A DNA stretch of 29,421 nucleotides from Cyclostephanos tholiformis (GCA_036939975.1 JALLPB010000592.1:1-29421); one strand, 5' to 3'. Shown: positions 1 through 10,888, counted from the first letter of the stretch. Translations and numbers: made by a program. Notes: generated from the letters alone by a model not told the origin.

Positions 1-325
1 CCGACAGGCTAAAATTTGGCGGGAACACGTAATCCGATCGGAACCGGAATCGGAACCGGAAAAAATTGGGTCAAAAAAGGGTCCGGAATCGGAAATTCTC
101 CAGAATTCTCCGGAATTCCGCTCGGAATTCACAACCAAGGACAGAGGAAAAGGAAGATATGACAACAAGAAAAATTACTTCCTTTCTTGTAGGAATTATT
201 TTTCTTAAGAAATTGGAGTGTGTTAAGAAAATTTATTCGTACTTCGACAAATAAATTTGTTGGAATAATTAATGCGAACAAAAAATTATATTTTCTCTCA
301 GAATTAATGTTAATTTTTATACATG
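1..325. repeat. GAATTCC/GGAATCGG-rich repeat, then AT-rich spacer
   Basis: Positions 50-130 are packed with variants of GGAATCGG, CCGGAATT and GAATTC and end in GAATTC followed by ACAACCAAGG. Nearly the same arrangement, ending GAATTCTCAACCAAGG, closes the block at 27660-27847, so both probably belong to one dispersed family. From about 150 the DNA is AT-rich with no credible gene. A short open frame at 66-254 would need a TTG start and has no recognisable content. Confidence 0.45.
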
Positions 326-489
326 GAACATTATTTATTTGACAGCAAAATTTTTATTAGGACCGAGAGAAATTAATTTGAGAAGTTATAAATAAAAACA
401 AGAAAATCAGAAAAAAAATATTTTGATAAAATTAATACAATCTACAGATAAATTTTAAATGCCCAGATCCCAGATTGCACCTTCAGAGG
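326..489 (+). repeat. dispersed repeat R164, copy 1
   Basis: This block matches 19414-19579 in the same orientation. Shared words include TTATTTATTTGACAGCAAAA, TTAATACAATCTACAGAT and GCCCAGATCCCAGATTGCA. Both copies end in CTTCAGAGG and diverge immediately afterwards. By eye identity is about 80 percent, lowest in the AT-rich middle. There is no terminal inverted repeat and no reading frame. It could be the end of a longer non-LTR or non-autonomous element; only the shared right boundary is sharp. Confidence 0.75.
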
Positions 490-615
490 AATGTTGTCAT
501 TTTCATCCACCCCAACCATGACAACCTTGTGATAAGTGATCGCAAATCCATTGGGATTATATTGACAATCCAACATTGTTGCCTCCCCCCCCCTACTGCC
601 ATTGTTCCCCCTCCC

Positions 616-670
616 TCATCATCATCATCATTATTGTCATTGTCATCATTGATGTCATCATTGTCATTGT
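616..670. repeat. (TCA)n / TTGTCA microsatellite
   Basis: Five tandem TCA units are followed by irregular TTGTCA and TCATCA units. It sits between a C9 tract and a G10 tract. Similar TTGTCA/CCCC-rich DNA recurs at 7490-7800. Confidence 0.8.
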
Positions 671-1135
671 AGAATTTAGTACTATTCCCACATGATAAAA
701 TACCTGCTAAATCTACAATATTTAGTGAGGGGGGGGGGAATTTTAAGGCCACAAAACCCAAATTTGGTGGATACTCTGCTGACCCCCCAGACAATCCCTC
801 AGATTTCCCCCCAAATTTTGAGTTTACACCAAGTCTAATGTCATATGGAGTGTCGGATAGAATGTTTGTTTGACTTTGAATGCCATCTTATCAACAAGAT
901 ATTTGGGCGCAAAGGGGGATGCATAAAATTGACCCCAACTTTAAAAAAATTTTACAAATAGGTGGGCTTAATATGCGGGGTAATCTTGCTTCAAATACCC
1001 CACATGCCCCTGGCAGGTTCTGTGAAGGTGTTGTGTGCTCCAGCATGTTAGGTGGGGATCTGACGCGCTTCCAAAACAATAATATGCAACTTAGAAACAG
1101 GGGAGTTTGTTATCAACCCACCATTTTCAAAAATT

Positions 1136-1241
1136 AATTTGGCAGGAGTAATTTTAAGACACAATTTCTTGCAGGAACAGCAGGTTTTAAAATTTTCTGG
1201 TAGGAACAGTCAGAGTTTGAAAATTTTTATTCCCGCCAAAT
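1136..1241. repeat. inverted repeat, AATTTGGCAGGA / TCCCGCCAAAT
   Basis: AATTTGGCAGGA at 1136-1147 faces TCCCGCCAAAT at 1231-1241 (10 of 11 pairs), with AT-rich DNA between. The right arm extended by one base (1230-1241) is also a perfect 12-bp inverted match to ATTTGGCGGGAA at 14-25. This may be the edge of a small non-autonomous element; no target duplication was found. Confidence 0.35.
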
Positions 1242-2404
1242 CTCATTTTTGACAACTTTGGCAGGTGCCAGGGATTTAAAAAATCAAACACCTGAAACTT
1301 TTTAAAATAATCAAATTGGAGAACACTCCTTCCAGACAAATAATTTTGGAATCAAATAATTTTGGAACTCTTCCCCAGACAGACCACAGCCACAAACAGC
1401 ACCCACCCAGCATATTTCTACAGTTTACAGTATACAACAAAATTGTTGCCATTACCACCCTATGCCCACTTCCCTCCTGGGCTCTCCAAACTCCAAGTCT
1501 AAGTCTGCAGGAATGAACTTGCCACCCCTATTGAATTATATGACAGCATATCAGGATCAGGAACTTGCCTTCTTGTGCCAACATCTAACTTCAGACGCTT
1601 TGGTCACTTAGTGATTGTCATCAAATTTTCAACTCTATTGCTAATCAAACTTATAGTTAGAAATGACTGGATGGAGCTATCCCACCTGATGCCCAGCAAG
1701 ACAATCAGTGACTAAATCCCATGCATCCCATCAATGGCAATGATAGTAACCATGTGAGTAATGAGGGAGAGGTGAAGTCAGTCTTTGGCTTCTGATAATA
1801 AACTAGTACACACCAACAATAAACCAAGAGAGAGAACTAACAATGACTGGAGAAAAAATGTTTCAACAATCAGCCACATCACATCCCCAACCATAAGCAC
1901 AAGATAAGATGTGAAAGATGGAAGCTGATGATCCAATAGTTGCTCGGGTTGCAAATTGCAAACAAGAAAATAAATAGGAGAATAAGGATGGAGGAGGTAA
2001 AAATGATGTGGAGGCATGATAAGAAGCACTTTGTGAATACAAGAGAATAAAATGTACAGTACAACCAACATCATGGAGAGAGAGAGATTGGGGAAGATGC
2101 TACCAACAACACTAGTGACCAAGTTTTAAACCAATTCAGAGGGAGGGAAATGAGAAGGAGAGTAATGAGAAGTGGGGAAATTCCTCATTGACAAGCACAG
2201 CGCAATGCCCTGTGCATTGTGCTGCTATTTTTATTTATTCTTTTTTATCCTCTCATGATATACAATTATTAACCATTGAGGTTTCTTAATTTGCAATTGA
2301 AAATTGATTCAACATGTTTTGCACCTGTGCTGTAGAGGCTTATAAGGACTAAGTAGCAAAGATAATGTCACTTGGCTAATCATGCTTGCTCATTTCTACC
2401 AATC

Positions 2405-3048
2405 TCATGAGAGCATCATGAAAAATGCAAAAAGAAGAGTACCATACTCTAGCTTATGATGCACAATACATATTATGCCACTTGTACTAGTGATTAGTGG
2501 CGAACTAGTCAAATAGTCTGCACTGTCATGATCATTTTGATCCACCCCATTTATCAATTGAACATAATCGGCATGAGCTTGTGGCTGATATATCATTGCT
2601 TGCTCTCATTTCCCACAAACATGCCTCTTCACAGTAAGACCGTCAGTGACCCTTATTCTATATTCTTTTGACAGAAACATGCCGTGCTTACTGTCTCTCC
2701 AATTAGTGCATCGAATGTAGTGTGTCTTCTGTAAGGAAGGAGTTGTCAATTTTATGTATCATGCTTCCTTGAACCATCCTCATGGTAACATGTTCCTTGC
2801 TCCTTTCTTGGAAAGTTTCAGGGTTTCTTATTCATTGTAACAATGGTACCAACAAGCGACCTGTTAAATGTCACATACAAATGCTTTGTCAGTTCCATCT
2901 ACATATAGTTGTTACCTGAGTACACTGTTCTACCCCACATCATCTTTATTGCATCAGTCGCAAGATCTGTCGCATGAATGAGCCTCTAACAGATGTCAAC
3001 AGTGCTGGTGCGGTCTGTCTTGTTGCTATCCTTCCCACCTAGGTTGTT
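2405..3048 (-). pseudogene. piggyBac-like DDE transposase relic (C-terminal half)
   Basis: Read from 3048 down to 2405, two frames joined near 2819 give a product typical of the DDE_Tnp_1_7/piggyBac family. In order: a GKDSNKTDRTSTVDIC segment; GRTVYSGNNYM then MELTKHLY (family pattern D-N-Y/W-F-T-S); LVGTIVTMNKK; KLSKKGARNMLP then GWFKEA; YIRCTNWRDSKHGMFLS; TVKRHVCGK; PQAHADYVQLINGVDQNDHD. The family is known to use two Asp residues spaced like those in GVDQND, and both remain (2531-2551). The Asp of the DNY motif reads Asn (about 2908-2916). In-frame stops lie at 2986, 2899, 2780, 2759 and 2606; two are explained by CGA or TGG changed to TGA (P-R-G-W and E-A-W contexts). The upstream part, with the first catalytic Asp, is missing, replaced at 3049 by a GAATTCC-type repeat. 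Certainly not functional. Confidence 0.7.
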
Positions 3049-4657
3049 AATTCCTGCAGAAATCCTCAGGATTCCTGTAAAAAACTGTTTATGGTTGGTT
3101 GGGGACCAAAATCACCCATTCCTGTTCCCAAGTAATTGCCTCTGGAACCCCCACAAGAATTTACTCTGTATGGAATTACTAGATAAACATAAAATGCCAC
3201 ACAAGAATTCAAACCAAAAATATTACAAGCACAAAGATGAGCCGCTGTGCCTCCTTACTCCCAGTGGCTCATCTGCCCTCTCTCTTCATGGCACCCTATT
3301 CCCTATAGTAAATCAGACCATACAAGGCACTTGGCGTCTGGTGTGCTCTTGCTGGGGCAGGTTCTCATGTTTGGGGCATCAAAATGCAACCCATCAAAAA
3401 ACCAACTGAGGGGTGGGGTCTCGGCTTAGGTGGCTGACAAAAATACAACAACCAACCAAAAGTTGGCATTTGTGGGAGAAGGAGGACATGGGGAGGGAAT
3501 GCAACCTAGGCGGAATGTGTGGGGGGGATGTTATCATATCGTTTGTGGCAGAAAACAAAGAGATGAAAAAGTAAATAAAATAAAAATATAGTGTGGCCTT
3601 AGATGCCCACCATACAATATTGTTCATACAACAATCAACAAAAAACATACTGGAGCAACCAAGAAGCTACAGGGGAAAGATTGACCAGGGTGGGAGCATG
3701 GCAGGGGCACATTTTGATTGTTTTGGGTGTTTTGGGGGCAATAAATTTGGGTGGGGGTAAAAAAATGAACTAAAATTAATGAGTGTACTAGTCATTTTTT
3801 TGTATCCAATTTACAGAATTTAAAAAAATCCTTAATTGGGCATTGACAAGAGGTTCCCACAAGAGGGAAGAGGGTGGCTATTTACAGCTTAACAGCTAAG
3901 GATGGTCACCACTGTCCATTTTTTACAATAGCTATGTTGAGCCGTATTCTTAGCTATTTTTATCCATTCACAGAGTTTGATAGCACATTGAATGCACAAG
4001 AACCTCAGGTATTTTCCTATTTTTACAAATCATTCCCATTGATGACATAAGAGGAACGTTTTGCTGCAACTTTTTTGAACTAGTTAAAATTCTCTGATTG
4101 TACTTTGTGTTGTTTGGTAGCTGTGCCAAGCTTTTTTAGCTTGAAATTGTACCATTCCTGCATAGAAATCTTGTACCTACCTACTAAAAAGTACGAGTTT
4201 TTCTACCACCAAAACAGAGATAGCTGCTAAGCTGTTAATATAATAGCTATGCTGCTAGAAGTAGCAAATGGCACTACCGTGGTGGGGTTCTTCAATTTTT
4301 TTGAGCAAAGTCTTTTGTTTGCTGAAGTAGATAAATATGTGCAATAATTTCCCTAAAACTGCATGCCTATGAATTCCAACATATAGTAGAAAACCAGAAT
4401 TCCTGCAGAATCTTTGAATATTGCACTGTTTTGGAGGCCTAAAAAAATGCTCCTGTTGCCAAGATTACTGTGCAAAAAAAGAAATCCTGGTGGAATCTGC
4501 AGAATCCTGAAAAATACTCTATTTTCTAAAAGCAAATACAGGAATCCTGAAACAGGAATTAACAGCCTAGCTTCCCACAGTATATTTCAAATGACAGCAT
4601 GATTATCAAGTATGCACAGCGCAGACTGGAGATGTTTTTGATCCTGTGCTTATAGAA
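3049..4657. other. non-coding stretch with two GAATTCCTG-type repeats
   Basis: No gene is supported. Two related AT-rich blocks, about 3049-3190 and 4395-4570, share ATTCCTGCAGAA and CCTGTTNCCAAG words; the first abuts the truncated transposase relic. A 9-bp hairpin, GAGCCGCTG with CAGTGGCTC, lies at about 3239-3270. From 3880 to 4260 the words TTAACAGCT, TAGCTATT and AATAGCTAT recur in both orientations, possibly a worn small inverted-repeat element. The 138-codon plus-strand frame from 2993 runs antisense to the transposase relic and then through the repeat; I give it no weight. Confidence 0.45.
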
Positions 4658-6102
4658 TCAGGAAACCCAGTCCAAAATATTGATGTCATATTGTACCAAA
4701 TCACTATCCAAGCAGTGCCTGTGTCCAGGAGTTGGCTTGCCTCAAGCTGTTGTAAGTACATCTGCTAGATACTTGATGTTCTTTTTCTTACTGCATTCAT
4801 CATGGCGCTCTTTTTCCACAACCAAATCCTTGTAAAAGTACTCTCTCATCATTGATGCTACTTCAAGAAATATCAATGCCAGATTTTTGTCAAAGGATCA
4901 ATTTCTTTTATAAATTGAGTCAGTCCTAAGAAAGGACTGCCATGAGGACCTGTGTAGCTATCCTGCTCAGGTGGTGACCACTCACCATCAAGGCCATTGT
5001 CTGTTCAATCCATGGATGATGATGAACCAGTTGCTCGTGCTCCATTGTCTTCATCCACTCATTCTGTTGTTTGGCAGAAAAAAATGCATCAATAGCCTGG
5101 TTTGTGTGAGATTGATTGATAAAGAAGGCAAAATGATTGTGGTTAAAGATGTTTTTTTGAGCTTTAGTATTTATAAGGCTGTCATACACGCTGTTCAAGT
5201 ATGTATTATAGATGAACTTCCAAATGCTGCCGATTGCCAACATGCAAGAATCAATCTTGGATTGTGTCTCGTTCATTGGGCATGTCTTGGAGTACTATGC
5301 CACCACTCGGAATGGCTCAATGAAGAACTTGATTTGTGAGGGGGGGGAGCAGTGTGACAGTGTGAACCTGGAGCTAGCATAAGTTTCCACATTCATTTGA
5401 AGTTGCAGGATTCACTGTTTCAAGCCACCAGAACAACAGTCTCTGATGCATTGACCTCATATAAAACCATGAAATGAACTGCTGCCAGAGAGTTTTGATG
5501 CCTGCAGCAAATCTAATCCTTACATTGCCGGGTGTGATCTGGTGGACATTGACACACCACTGATCTCACAACATTTCAGTCCATGGGCAAATGTATGAAT
5601 TGAACACAATCAACGAGCACTGCATGTCCTTGATATGGTTCTTTCCTACTCCCTCCCCCCCAAGCTTCAACCAAACAATCTCTGCAGAGATTTGTATGAT
5701 GATACCTGCTGCCTCACCAGCAATATCAATGTCAAAAGACAAAAATACCACCTTCCCGGCTTTATTTGATTAACCTGGGGTCATCACCAGGACATGAGTA
5801 GTCTGCTCTCCCCTCCAAAGCACCAGTGTCTGGGGATTCATTAAAAATATCAACAGGAGTCTGATGCATGCCCCACCTTACACCTCAAACCCTGTGCTCA
5901 TCTCTGCACCTGCCTTGATCCCTGCTGATGCTGAAGGGGGGGATTCATCACCACCATCCTCTTGGGCAATTATGTTTATTGTTGAGTAGCAATCTTCACT
6001 CAACTTGTCACTTATCTCATCATCATCAAAAATAGCGGTACCCGACTCCCCATACTCCCCATCCTCGGAATCAGGGCTAGAACCCTTTTCTGCATGTGCC
6101 AA
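4658..6102 (-). pseudogene. decayed coding sequence of unknown function
   Basis: Read from 6102 to 4658, patches in shifting frames look protein-coding but match no family I can name. The order is: an acidic Ser/Asp/Glu-rich start (5878-6102, containing AIFDDDEISDKLSED); a frame with MHQTPVDIFNESPDTGALEG; a patch at 5566-5751 with IAGEAAGIIIQISAEIVWLK, continuing in frame with few stops to about 5270; an open patch at 4926-5276 with WKFIYNTYLNSVYDSLINTK; a frame with SPFLGLTQFIKEIDPLTK; then LEVASMMREYFYKDLVVEK and KKKNIKYLADVLTTA, ending at 4658. Whole, it might encode about 480 residues. Stops and at least three frame changes break it. It could be a transposon protein or a host gene remnant. 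It lies on the same strand as the piggyBac-like relic, but I see no motif tying them together. Confidence 0.35.
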
Positions 6103-7916
6103 TTACATTGCGCACAAGAACATGATAAAACACGCTCTCACAAAGGTGTGTGTGCATTTTTATGGGCAACCAGTGTCTGGTTTGTCCATTTAAGAATGCA
6201 TTGTAAGGGGGGGGGGGTTGATCATGTGAGCACCATTTTCCTACATTTTTTGCCAAAAAAACTGGTAAAAGGAGAGTGATGAATGGTGGGTTTGAATATG
6301 TATTTTTATGAGTTCATACATTTATAAGAAGTAATACATTTATATTGATATGTGTTTATACTTTCTCATAAATTCATAGATTTGTATGAGTTCATTATGC
6401 TGTGATTTGTGAATGTTACTACCACTTGTTAACTGCCATGAAGAACAAAAAAAATCACATCAAAGTTACAGGAGGGATAGTATGGTATGTGATCTAGATG
6501 TTTCCCTGACGGATCATGGGACAGATGACAATATAAAGGATGATAATGGGAATAATTGCAACAGCAACTTGGTGAGTGAAAAATCATACATTTATCTAAA
6601 AGTTCATACCTCAGTGATGGCCAGAAGCAATCCATTTTATTTTTAGACAGCATGTGAATTTTTGTGAAAGAACAACCCCCTTGTCCCCAAGTACATACCT
6701 GCTGGTGGTACAAAAGAATTTTTTTTGAAGGGGAAAGAAAGTGTTATGTAAAAAGTGCTATTTTAGCAAATGTGTGACTTCATTGCCATGTCATGACTCA
6801 CCCCTATTTTCAATATGTGCGCACACGTAGTCAGGAATGAGGGGACAAAAGTACACATTCTAGATGCGTCAAAAATGATGCAAAATAAAAAACGGGACAA
6901 TAAGTCCCCTTCTTCCCAAGATATGCTATGTAGGATAGGAAATTTTAGTTACCTTTGCTCTAGCTGTCAAAAAATATGTTCAGCATATTTCAATGATTGG
7001 GGGATCCCCCTAGATTGTGAATATCATACTTATTTATGTATGGGGTTTAGGCAAAATATTTTATCTGAAAACAAATGAATACATGGTCATGGTGGGTACA
7101 TTTTGCACAATCAATTTTTCAGTCACGTAGATTGACCATACGATAGAAAAACAAAAGACTATGGTTGGTTAACAAGTAGGATTAGAATAGAGACTAAAGT
7201 CAAATTCAACTAATGAAGACTAGATAATGATTACAATTGAGGACCCCCCTACCACCCTCCATTGGGTCATAGCCCATGCCCCCGAAATGCCATCCAATCC
7301 CATTGTCATCTCAAAGACTCAAAAACTCAATCTAAATTAGTTGCAAATACTTTGCCACAGTGGCCACTGTCTCCACAGATGACACAACCTCTCCCATGGT
7401 CTTGTCAGGGACAATGAGGGAGGAGGGATGCTCAACAGCTGGGATCAGAGTCGATGGGCAATGACAAAAAACATGACCTCCTCTCACACCATTGTTGTTA
7501 ACATCCCCCTGCCACCCTTTTCCCCAAGTCTCCACCCCCACCACTTGGTGACAACTACGATGTGAACTTCCCTCCCAATATTGTTGTCATTGTCCCCCGG
7601 CCCCCTTGTTCCCCCACATTGCTGCACACATGGCTCAATGACAACAATGACAATGATGTCTCTTGACTCCCCTCCCCCTTGACAACAATAATGACAATGC
7701 TACCTCCCCTTCTCTCCCCTGAATTGTTGCCCATGTGGCTTGACAACAACGGCAACAACAATGAATCCCATCCCCCCCCCCTCCCCTATCAACCCCAACA
7801 ACACATGTAGAGCTGAGGTGCCTGATGATGATGCCACCGCCATCTTGTACTTTTTCTTATGTTGCAGGAAGAAGAGGAACCTTGCCCCTTGTTGTCTCAG
7901 CTTCCTGCACGTTTGT
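6103..7916. other. non-coding stretch, low-complexity C/TTGTCA-rich DNA
   Basis: No gene is supported. It contains a G11 run (6207-6217), AT-rich DNA around 6290-6420, and from about 7490 to 7800 an imperfect tandem low-complexity block of TTGTCATTG, ACAACAATGACAA and C-runs with a rough period near 108 bp (compare 7617 with 7721). Minus-strand frames at 7332-7544 and 7555-7761 lie in or next to this block and are Gly/Ser-rich by composition. Confidence 0.5.
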
Positions 7917-8760
7917 TCACGGTCGCAACAGTTGCAATGGTTGTGACAGTTGCAACAATGCAGTCAACAAATCAGTTGTGTTGTGTATATTTTTAAACAG
8001 AATGTTGACACAATTCCTGCCAGATGTGAGTGGTTCACGTAAGTAGGTGGTAGATGATGGCTGCATGATCAAATCAATGATTGCACGTAGATCAGATGGT
8101 TGAAAACATAGTGCATCAGAAGTAATGACATGTGTGCTATCAAAGTCGATGGTCATCCAAAGATGAAACGCATTAATGGCAACTGCAGATAGAGAGATAA
8201 GATGATGGTGGATTGCAAGGTTGCCTTGCAAGCTGCCCAGGGTACACCTCACAGTGTCGTTCACTCACCAGACTTGTTGGATGAGAGTGGGGGTGAGCAC
8301 TTCCACTCCAATAAGAAATAGAGTGCATCGGGCAAGGGCATGGGCAAGAGATAGACAATCTCCTTCAATGTCATGTGCAATCACAGGATGTTGGTTTGTG
8401 ATGGTTGCAAAATCATGTAGCAGCATATTGAGAAAAGAGTGGTCCATCTGTTTGAACTGAACCCTTGTGAGTCTTTGCTCAATCTGAGCAAGCTGTGGGT
8501 ATCAAGACCAAAGACGAGGAAGCCAAATTCCTGGAATTCCTTGGGGGTCATCCTGCAATTGTGGCCAGTTTTGTCATCAAGTTCAGTGCTGCCTCATGGG
8601 AGACATTAGTTGCCAACAGTGGAGGCAGTTGTGCTGGCAGTGAAGGCCTGTGTGTGTAAGACATGTCTGTCATAAAAGAAATAGTGCATGTATGATATTG
8701 TGATATTGTGAGAGCCAAGGAAAGTGGCTTTGATTGGCTGGGTGGCTCATCTGGCTCCAT
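7917..8760 (-). pseudogene. decayed coding sequence of unknown function
   Basis: Three minus-strand frames join into one protein-like reading of about 270 residues. The first (8760-8548) ends HEAALNLMTKLATIAG. The second starts four bases back with MTPKEFQEFGFLVFGLD (from 8551). The third picks up as PQLAQIEQRLTRVQFKQ and runs through HDFATITNQHPVIAHDIEGD and ALARCTLFLIGVEVLTPTL to a TGA at 8265-8267. The same frame then continues past AINAFHLWMTIDFDST and PSDLRAIIDLIMQPSS to a stop at 7917. The composition is balanced, unlike surrounding low-complexity frames. A Pro-rich frame upstream (8670-9065) may be its N-terminal part. I recognise no domain. It could be a worn host gene or an element-borne gene; the frame breaks make it non-functional as assembled. 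Confidence 0.4.
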
Positions 8761-9260
8761 TTATTTGTCGGTGACTGGAGAACACTGAGGCTGCATGAGT
8801 GGTGAAGTACTGGGCGGGAAGGCAGGTTGTGGACATTCTTCATGTTGATTGGGATCTCTTGGGATGGCTTAGACGGTTTTCTCTCCTGTGGATGAGGAAC
8901 ATCCGCGAGGGGGGGATGGTTCTCCAAGTTCATGCTTGTTGTGGACAGGCAAGCAGGAGGGGGGTTTATGCTGTGTGTTGTGTTGTTCTGATTGGTCATT
9001 GGTTTATTTTCGAGGGGGAGGGGGGGGATGATTTTTCCACACACATGTGTATGGAGTTCTTCCATGGAGATGAATGTCAGGGGGGGGAGAGGTATCAGCT
9101 GTCAGTGTTGGGTATGAGAGGGGAAGGACCCCCATGTTCATTTAACTGCTGCCTACTTGTTATGTGTCAAGGAATGGCCGAGCAGGGGTGTGTTGATGCC
9201 ACATTGTCTTCATCTGCCACCGCCTCAGTTCAATACATGGATGTAGAGTTTGACTTTGTC

Positions 9261-9300
9261 TGCCTCCCCCATGAGCTGCCTCCCCCATGAGCTGCCTCCC
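9261..9300. repeat. short tandem repeat, TGCCTCCCCCATGAGC x 2.5
   Basis: Two exact 16-bp units are followed by a half unit (TGCCTCCC). Confidence 0.9.
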
Positions 9301-10290
9301 ATATGTATGTCTTCCCATAGTGGTCAATGACGAGTGACCTCCGGTGCCACCAAGATCAGTTTGATTCTTTGTGATTTGTTTGTCCCTTCTTCTTGCCATG
9401 AGCAAAGCTTGGTTGTACCTAAGGGGGTAGAGTAGGTAGTAGGTACGTAGGTGTAACTTAAGTAAATATAGAGAGTAGGTAAGGTTTACTCTACCACTAA
9501 ACCATGAGTCAAAAGTCCTTGGCTCAGTGTTTAGGTTTAGGCAACCTTTTATCTGCCACCACACTGCCCAAACCTTATGTGGCCTCACTTAAGAGGTTAT
9601 GAGCCCAACATCAATCGTAGGACCCAGGTTTGTGCCCCTAATAGTTCTTTCTATTTAAGTCAAAGCAACCGCCTTGGAGAGATCTTGAAGGGTATATTCT
9701 GGGTTCTCACAATTAACCGTAGAATGGAGTAAGTGAGCAGTGGATTTTTTTTGGTTATTTTTTGTTGCTCTACTGCCACCCAGAATGATGGCAAAATGTT
9801 CCCCCCACAAGTTCCTCCTCAGTCGCATCTATTTTAAAAATCCTTTTTAATTGACTAGCGGCCATGTAAGACCTGGGCCTCTCTATTTTGGCACCCAACC
9901 AAGCATACTTGACGTCACCCATAATGTGGTTAGCAGGCGAATTGCACCAGAAACAGGCAGAAGACTGCCACGGGTGGCGGCAGAGGCCATGGCAGACAGT
10001 GCCCTTGTTTGTCGAAGGATAAAATAGTGACAGAACTCATTCCCCCCCCATGCAAAAATAAACAAACTGAGCATGCCAAGTTGCCTAAAATATGGTGAGC
10101 TGGCGCATCCTGCCGGAACGAATGCCGGATGGTCATGGAAGGGGGTAGAGGCTGTGGTAAATTCCAGCTGGCTTTGTAGTGTCATCTTGTGGGCAATATA
10201 TGTAGCGAGCATGATATACTACACATACGTGCCTGGTACTAAAATTTTGGGGGACAGTTTGTCTGTGGCCCATCTTGTTGCAAAATTTGA

Positions 10291-10360
10291 GGCAATATTT
10301 GGATGGCAATTTTTGGTTGATATTTTCTGTCCGTCACCCAAATATTGACCAAATATCGCC
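10291..10360. repeat. inverted repeat (hairpin) around CAATATTTGG
   Basis: CAATATTTGG (10293-10302) has a perfect 10-bp inverted partner CCAAATATTG (10338-10347). The longer GGCAATATTTGG also pairs 11 of 12 with CCAAATATCGCC (10349-10360). Two alternative hairpins are therefore possible. No gene lies nearby and I infer no function. Confidence 0.6.
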
Positions 10361-10552
10361 CTCTGTTGTAGTTGTGACAAGAGCTCATTACATGCGCATA
10401 ATAAAAAATATTTGCGCAGCAAGCCAAAGCACCGGTGTCTACCGGTGTACTAAAAAATTGTGCAGCGTGCGAGAGCACGGCATGATAATAGGCATACTAA
10501 AGTTGGAGCAAAAGCCCCTGGCATATCATCTAGTTTGAGACAAAGTCCCAAT

Positions 10553-10888
10553 GTTTGGGAGGAGGTGGATGAAGTTGATGGTGGCAGCAGATCAGAGTTT
10601 TTATTATGGTCTCTTCTTGACCGGTGGCCGCCTCTTCTCTCGCCGAGATGGGGGAGCAGTGCCGGTGAACAGGGTTCATTGTAGGGATGTAAGGGAGAGA
10701 TGTGTGAAGTTTTGGTGCCCCCCTAGCATTGGTTTGGGAGGGGGGGGAGAGGTTGACGGTGGTGGCGGATCAGAGTATTTTTTATTATGGCCCATTGTTG
10801 GCCGGTGGCCACCTCTTCTCTTGCCAAGATGGGGGAGCGACGCCGGTGAACAGGGCCGCTGGTGGGGTTGTGAGGGAGGGATGAGTTG
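10553..10888. repeat. tandem duplication, two units, period 179 bp
   Basis: Unit 1 starts GTTTGGGAGGAGGTGGA at 10553 and unit 2 starts GTTTGGGAGGGGGGGGAGA at 10732. Both continue with GATCAGAGT, TTATTATGG, CCGGTGGCC, CCTCTTCTC, AGATGGGGGAGC and GCCGGTGAACAGGG in the same order. Identity is about 80 percent by eye. Frames through it are Gly/Trp/Arg-rich; I treat it as non-coding. It lies just beyond the RNase H end of copia-1, so it may be flanking DNA or part of a decayed LTR. No matching upstream copy exists to prove an LTR. Confidence 0.85.

Larger units (their letters stand above)
490..2404. other. non-coding stretch with low-complexity tracts
   Basis: No gene is supported here. It holds a C9 run (585-593), a TCA-rich microsatellite (616-670), a G10 run (729-738) and a small inverted repeat (1136-1241). 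The part from about 1500 to 2160 is purine-rich on the plus strand. The 114-codon minus-strand frame at 1778-2122 is only its hydrophobic low-complexity complement. The 103-codon minus-strand frame at 483-794 is Asp/Asn-rich because it reads through the microsatellite. Confidence 0.55.
8761..10552. other. non-coding stretch with small repeats
   Basis: No gene is convincingly supported. The 163-codon plus-strand frame at 8799-9290 is G-run-rich and Gly/Cys-heavy, probably fortuitous; a Pro-rich minus-strand frame (8670-9065) might extend the unknown relic below it. The stretch holds a 16-bp tandem repeat (9261-9300), a GTAGGTA-rich patch (9426-9480) bounded by GGTAGAGTA and TACTCTACC, and an inverted repeat at 10291-10360. 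Confidence 0.5.

Noticed and set aside
1778..2122. 114-codon minus-strand frame with hydrophobic stretches, possible membrane protein
   Set aside because: It is the complement of a purine-rich tract; hydrophobicity follows from T-rich codons and nothing supports it as a gene.
8183..8268. Possible 86-nt intron on the minus strand with a GTGAGT donor and TTATCTCTCTATCTGCAG acceptor
   Set aside because: The splice signals look good and overlap the in-frame TGA, but removing 86 nt puts the next exon out of frame and gives a stop three codons later. The unspliced frame continues better.
8799..9290. 163-codon plus-strand open frame
   Set aside because: Rich in Gly/Cys from G-runs, spans a 16-bp tandem repeat, opposite strand to a better coding-like frame, and has no recognisable domain.
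9485..9640. tRNA-like words (TGGTTTAGTGGTAGAGT on the minus strand; TGGCCTCA...GGTTATGAGC and GGTTTGTGCCC on the plus strand)
   Set aside because: No cloverleaf can be formed and the A-box and B-box-like words on either strand are not properly matched.
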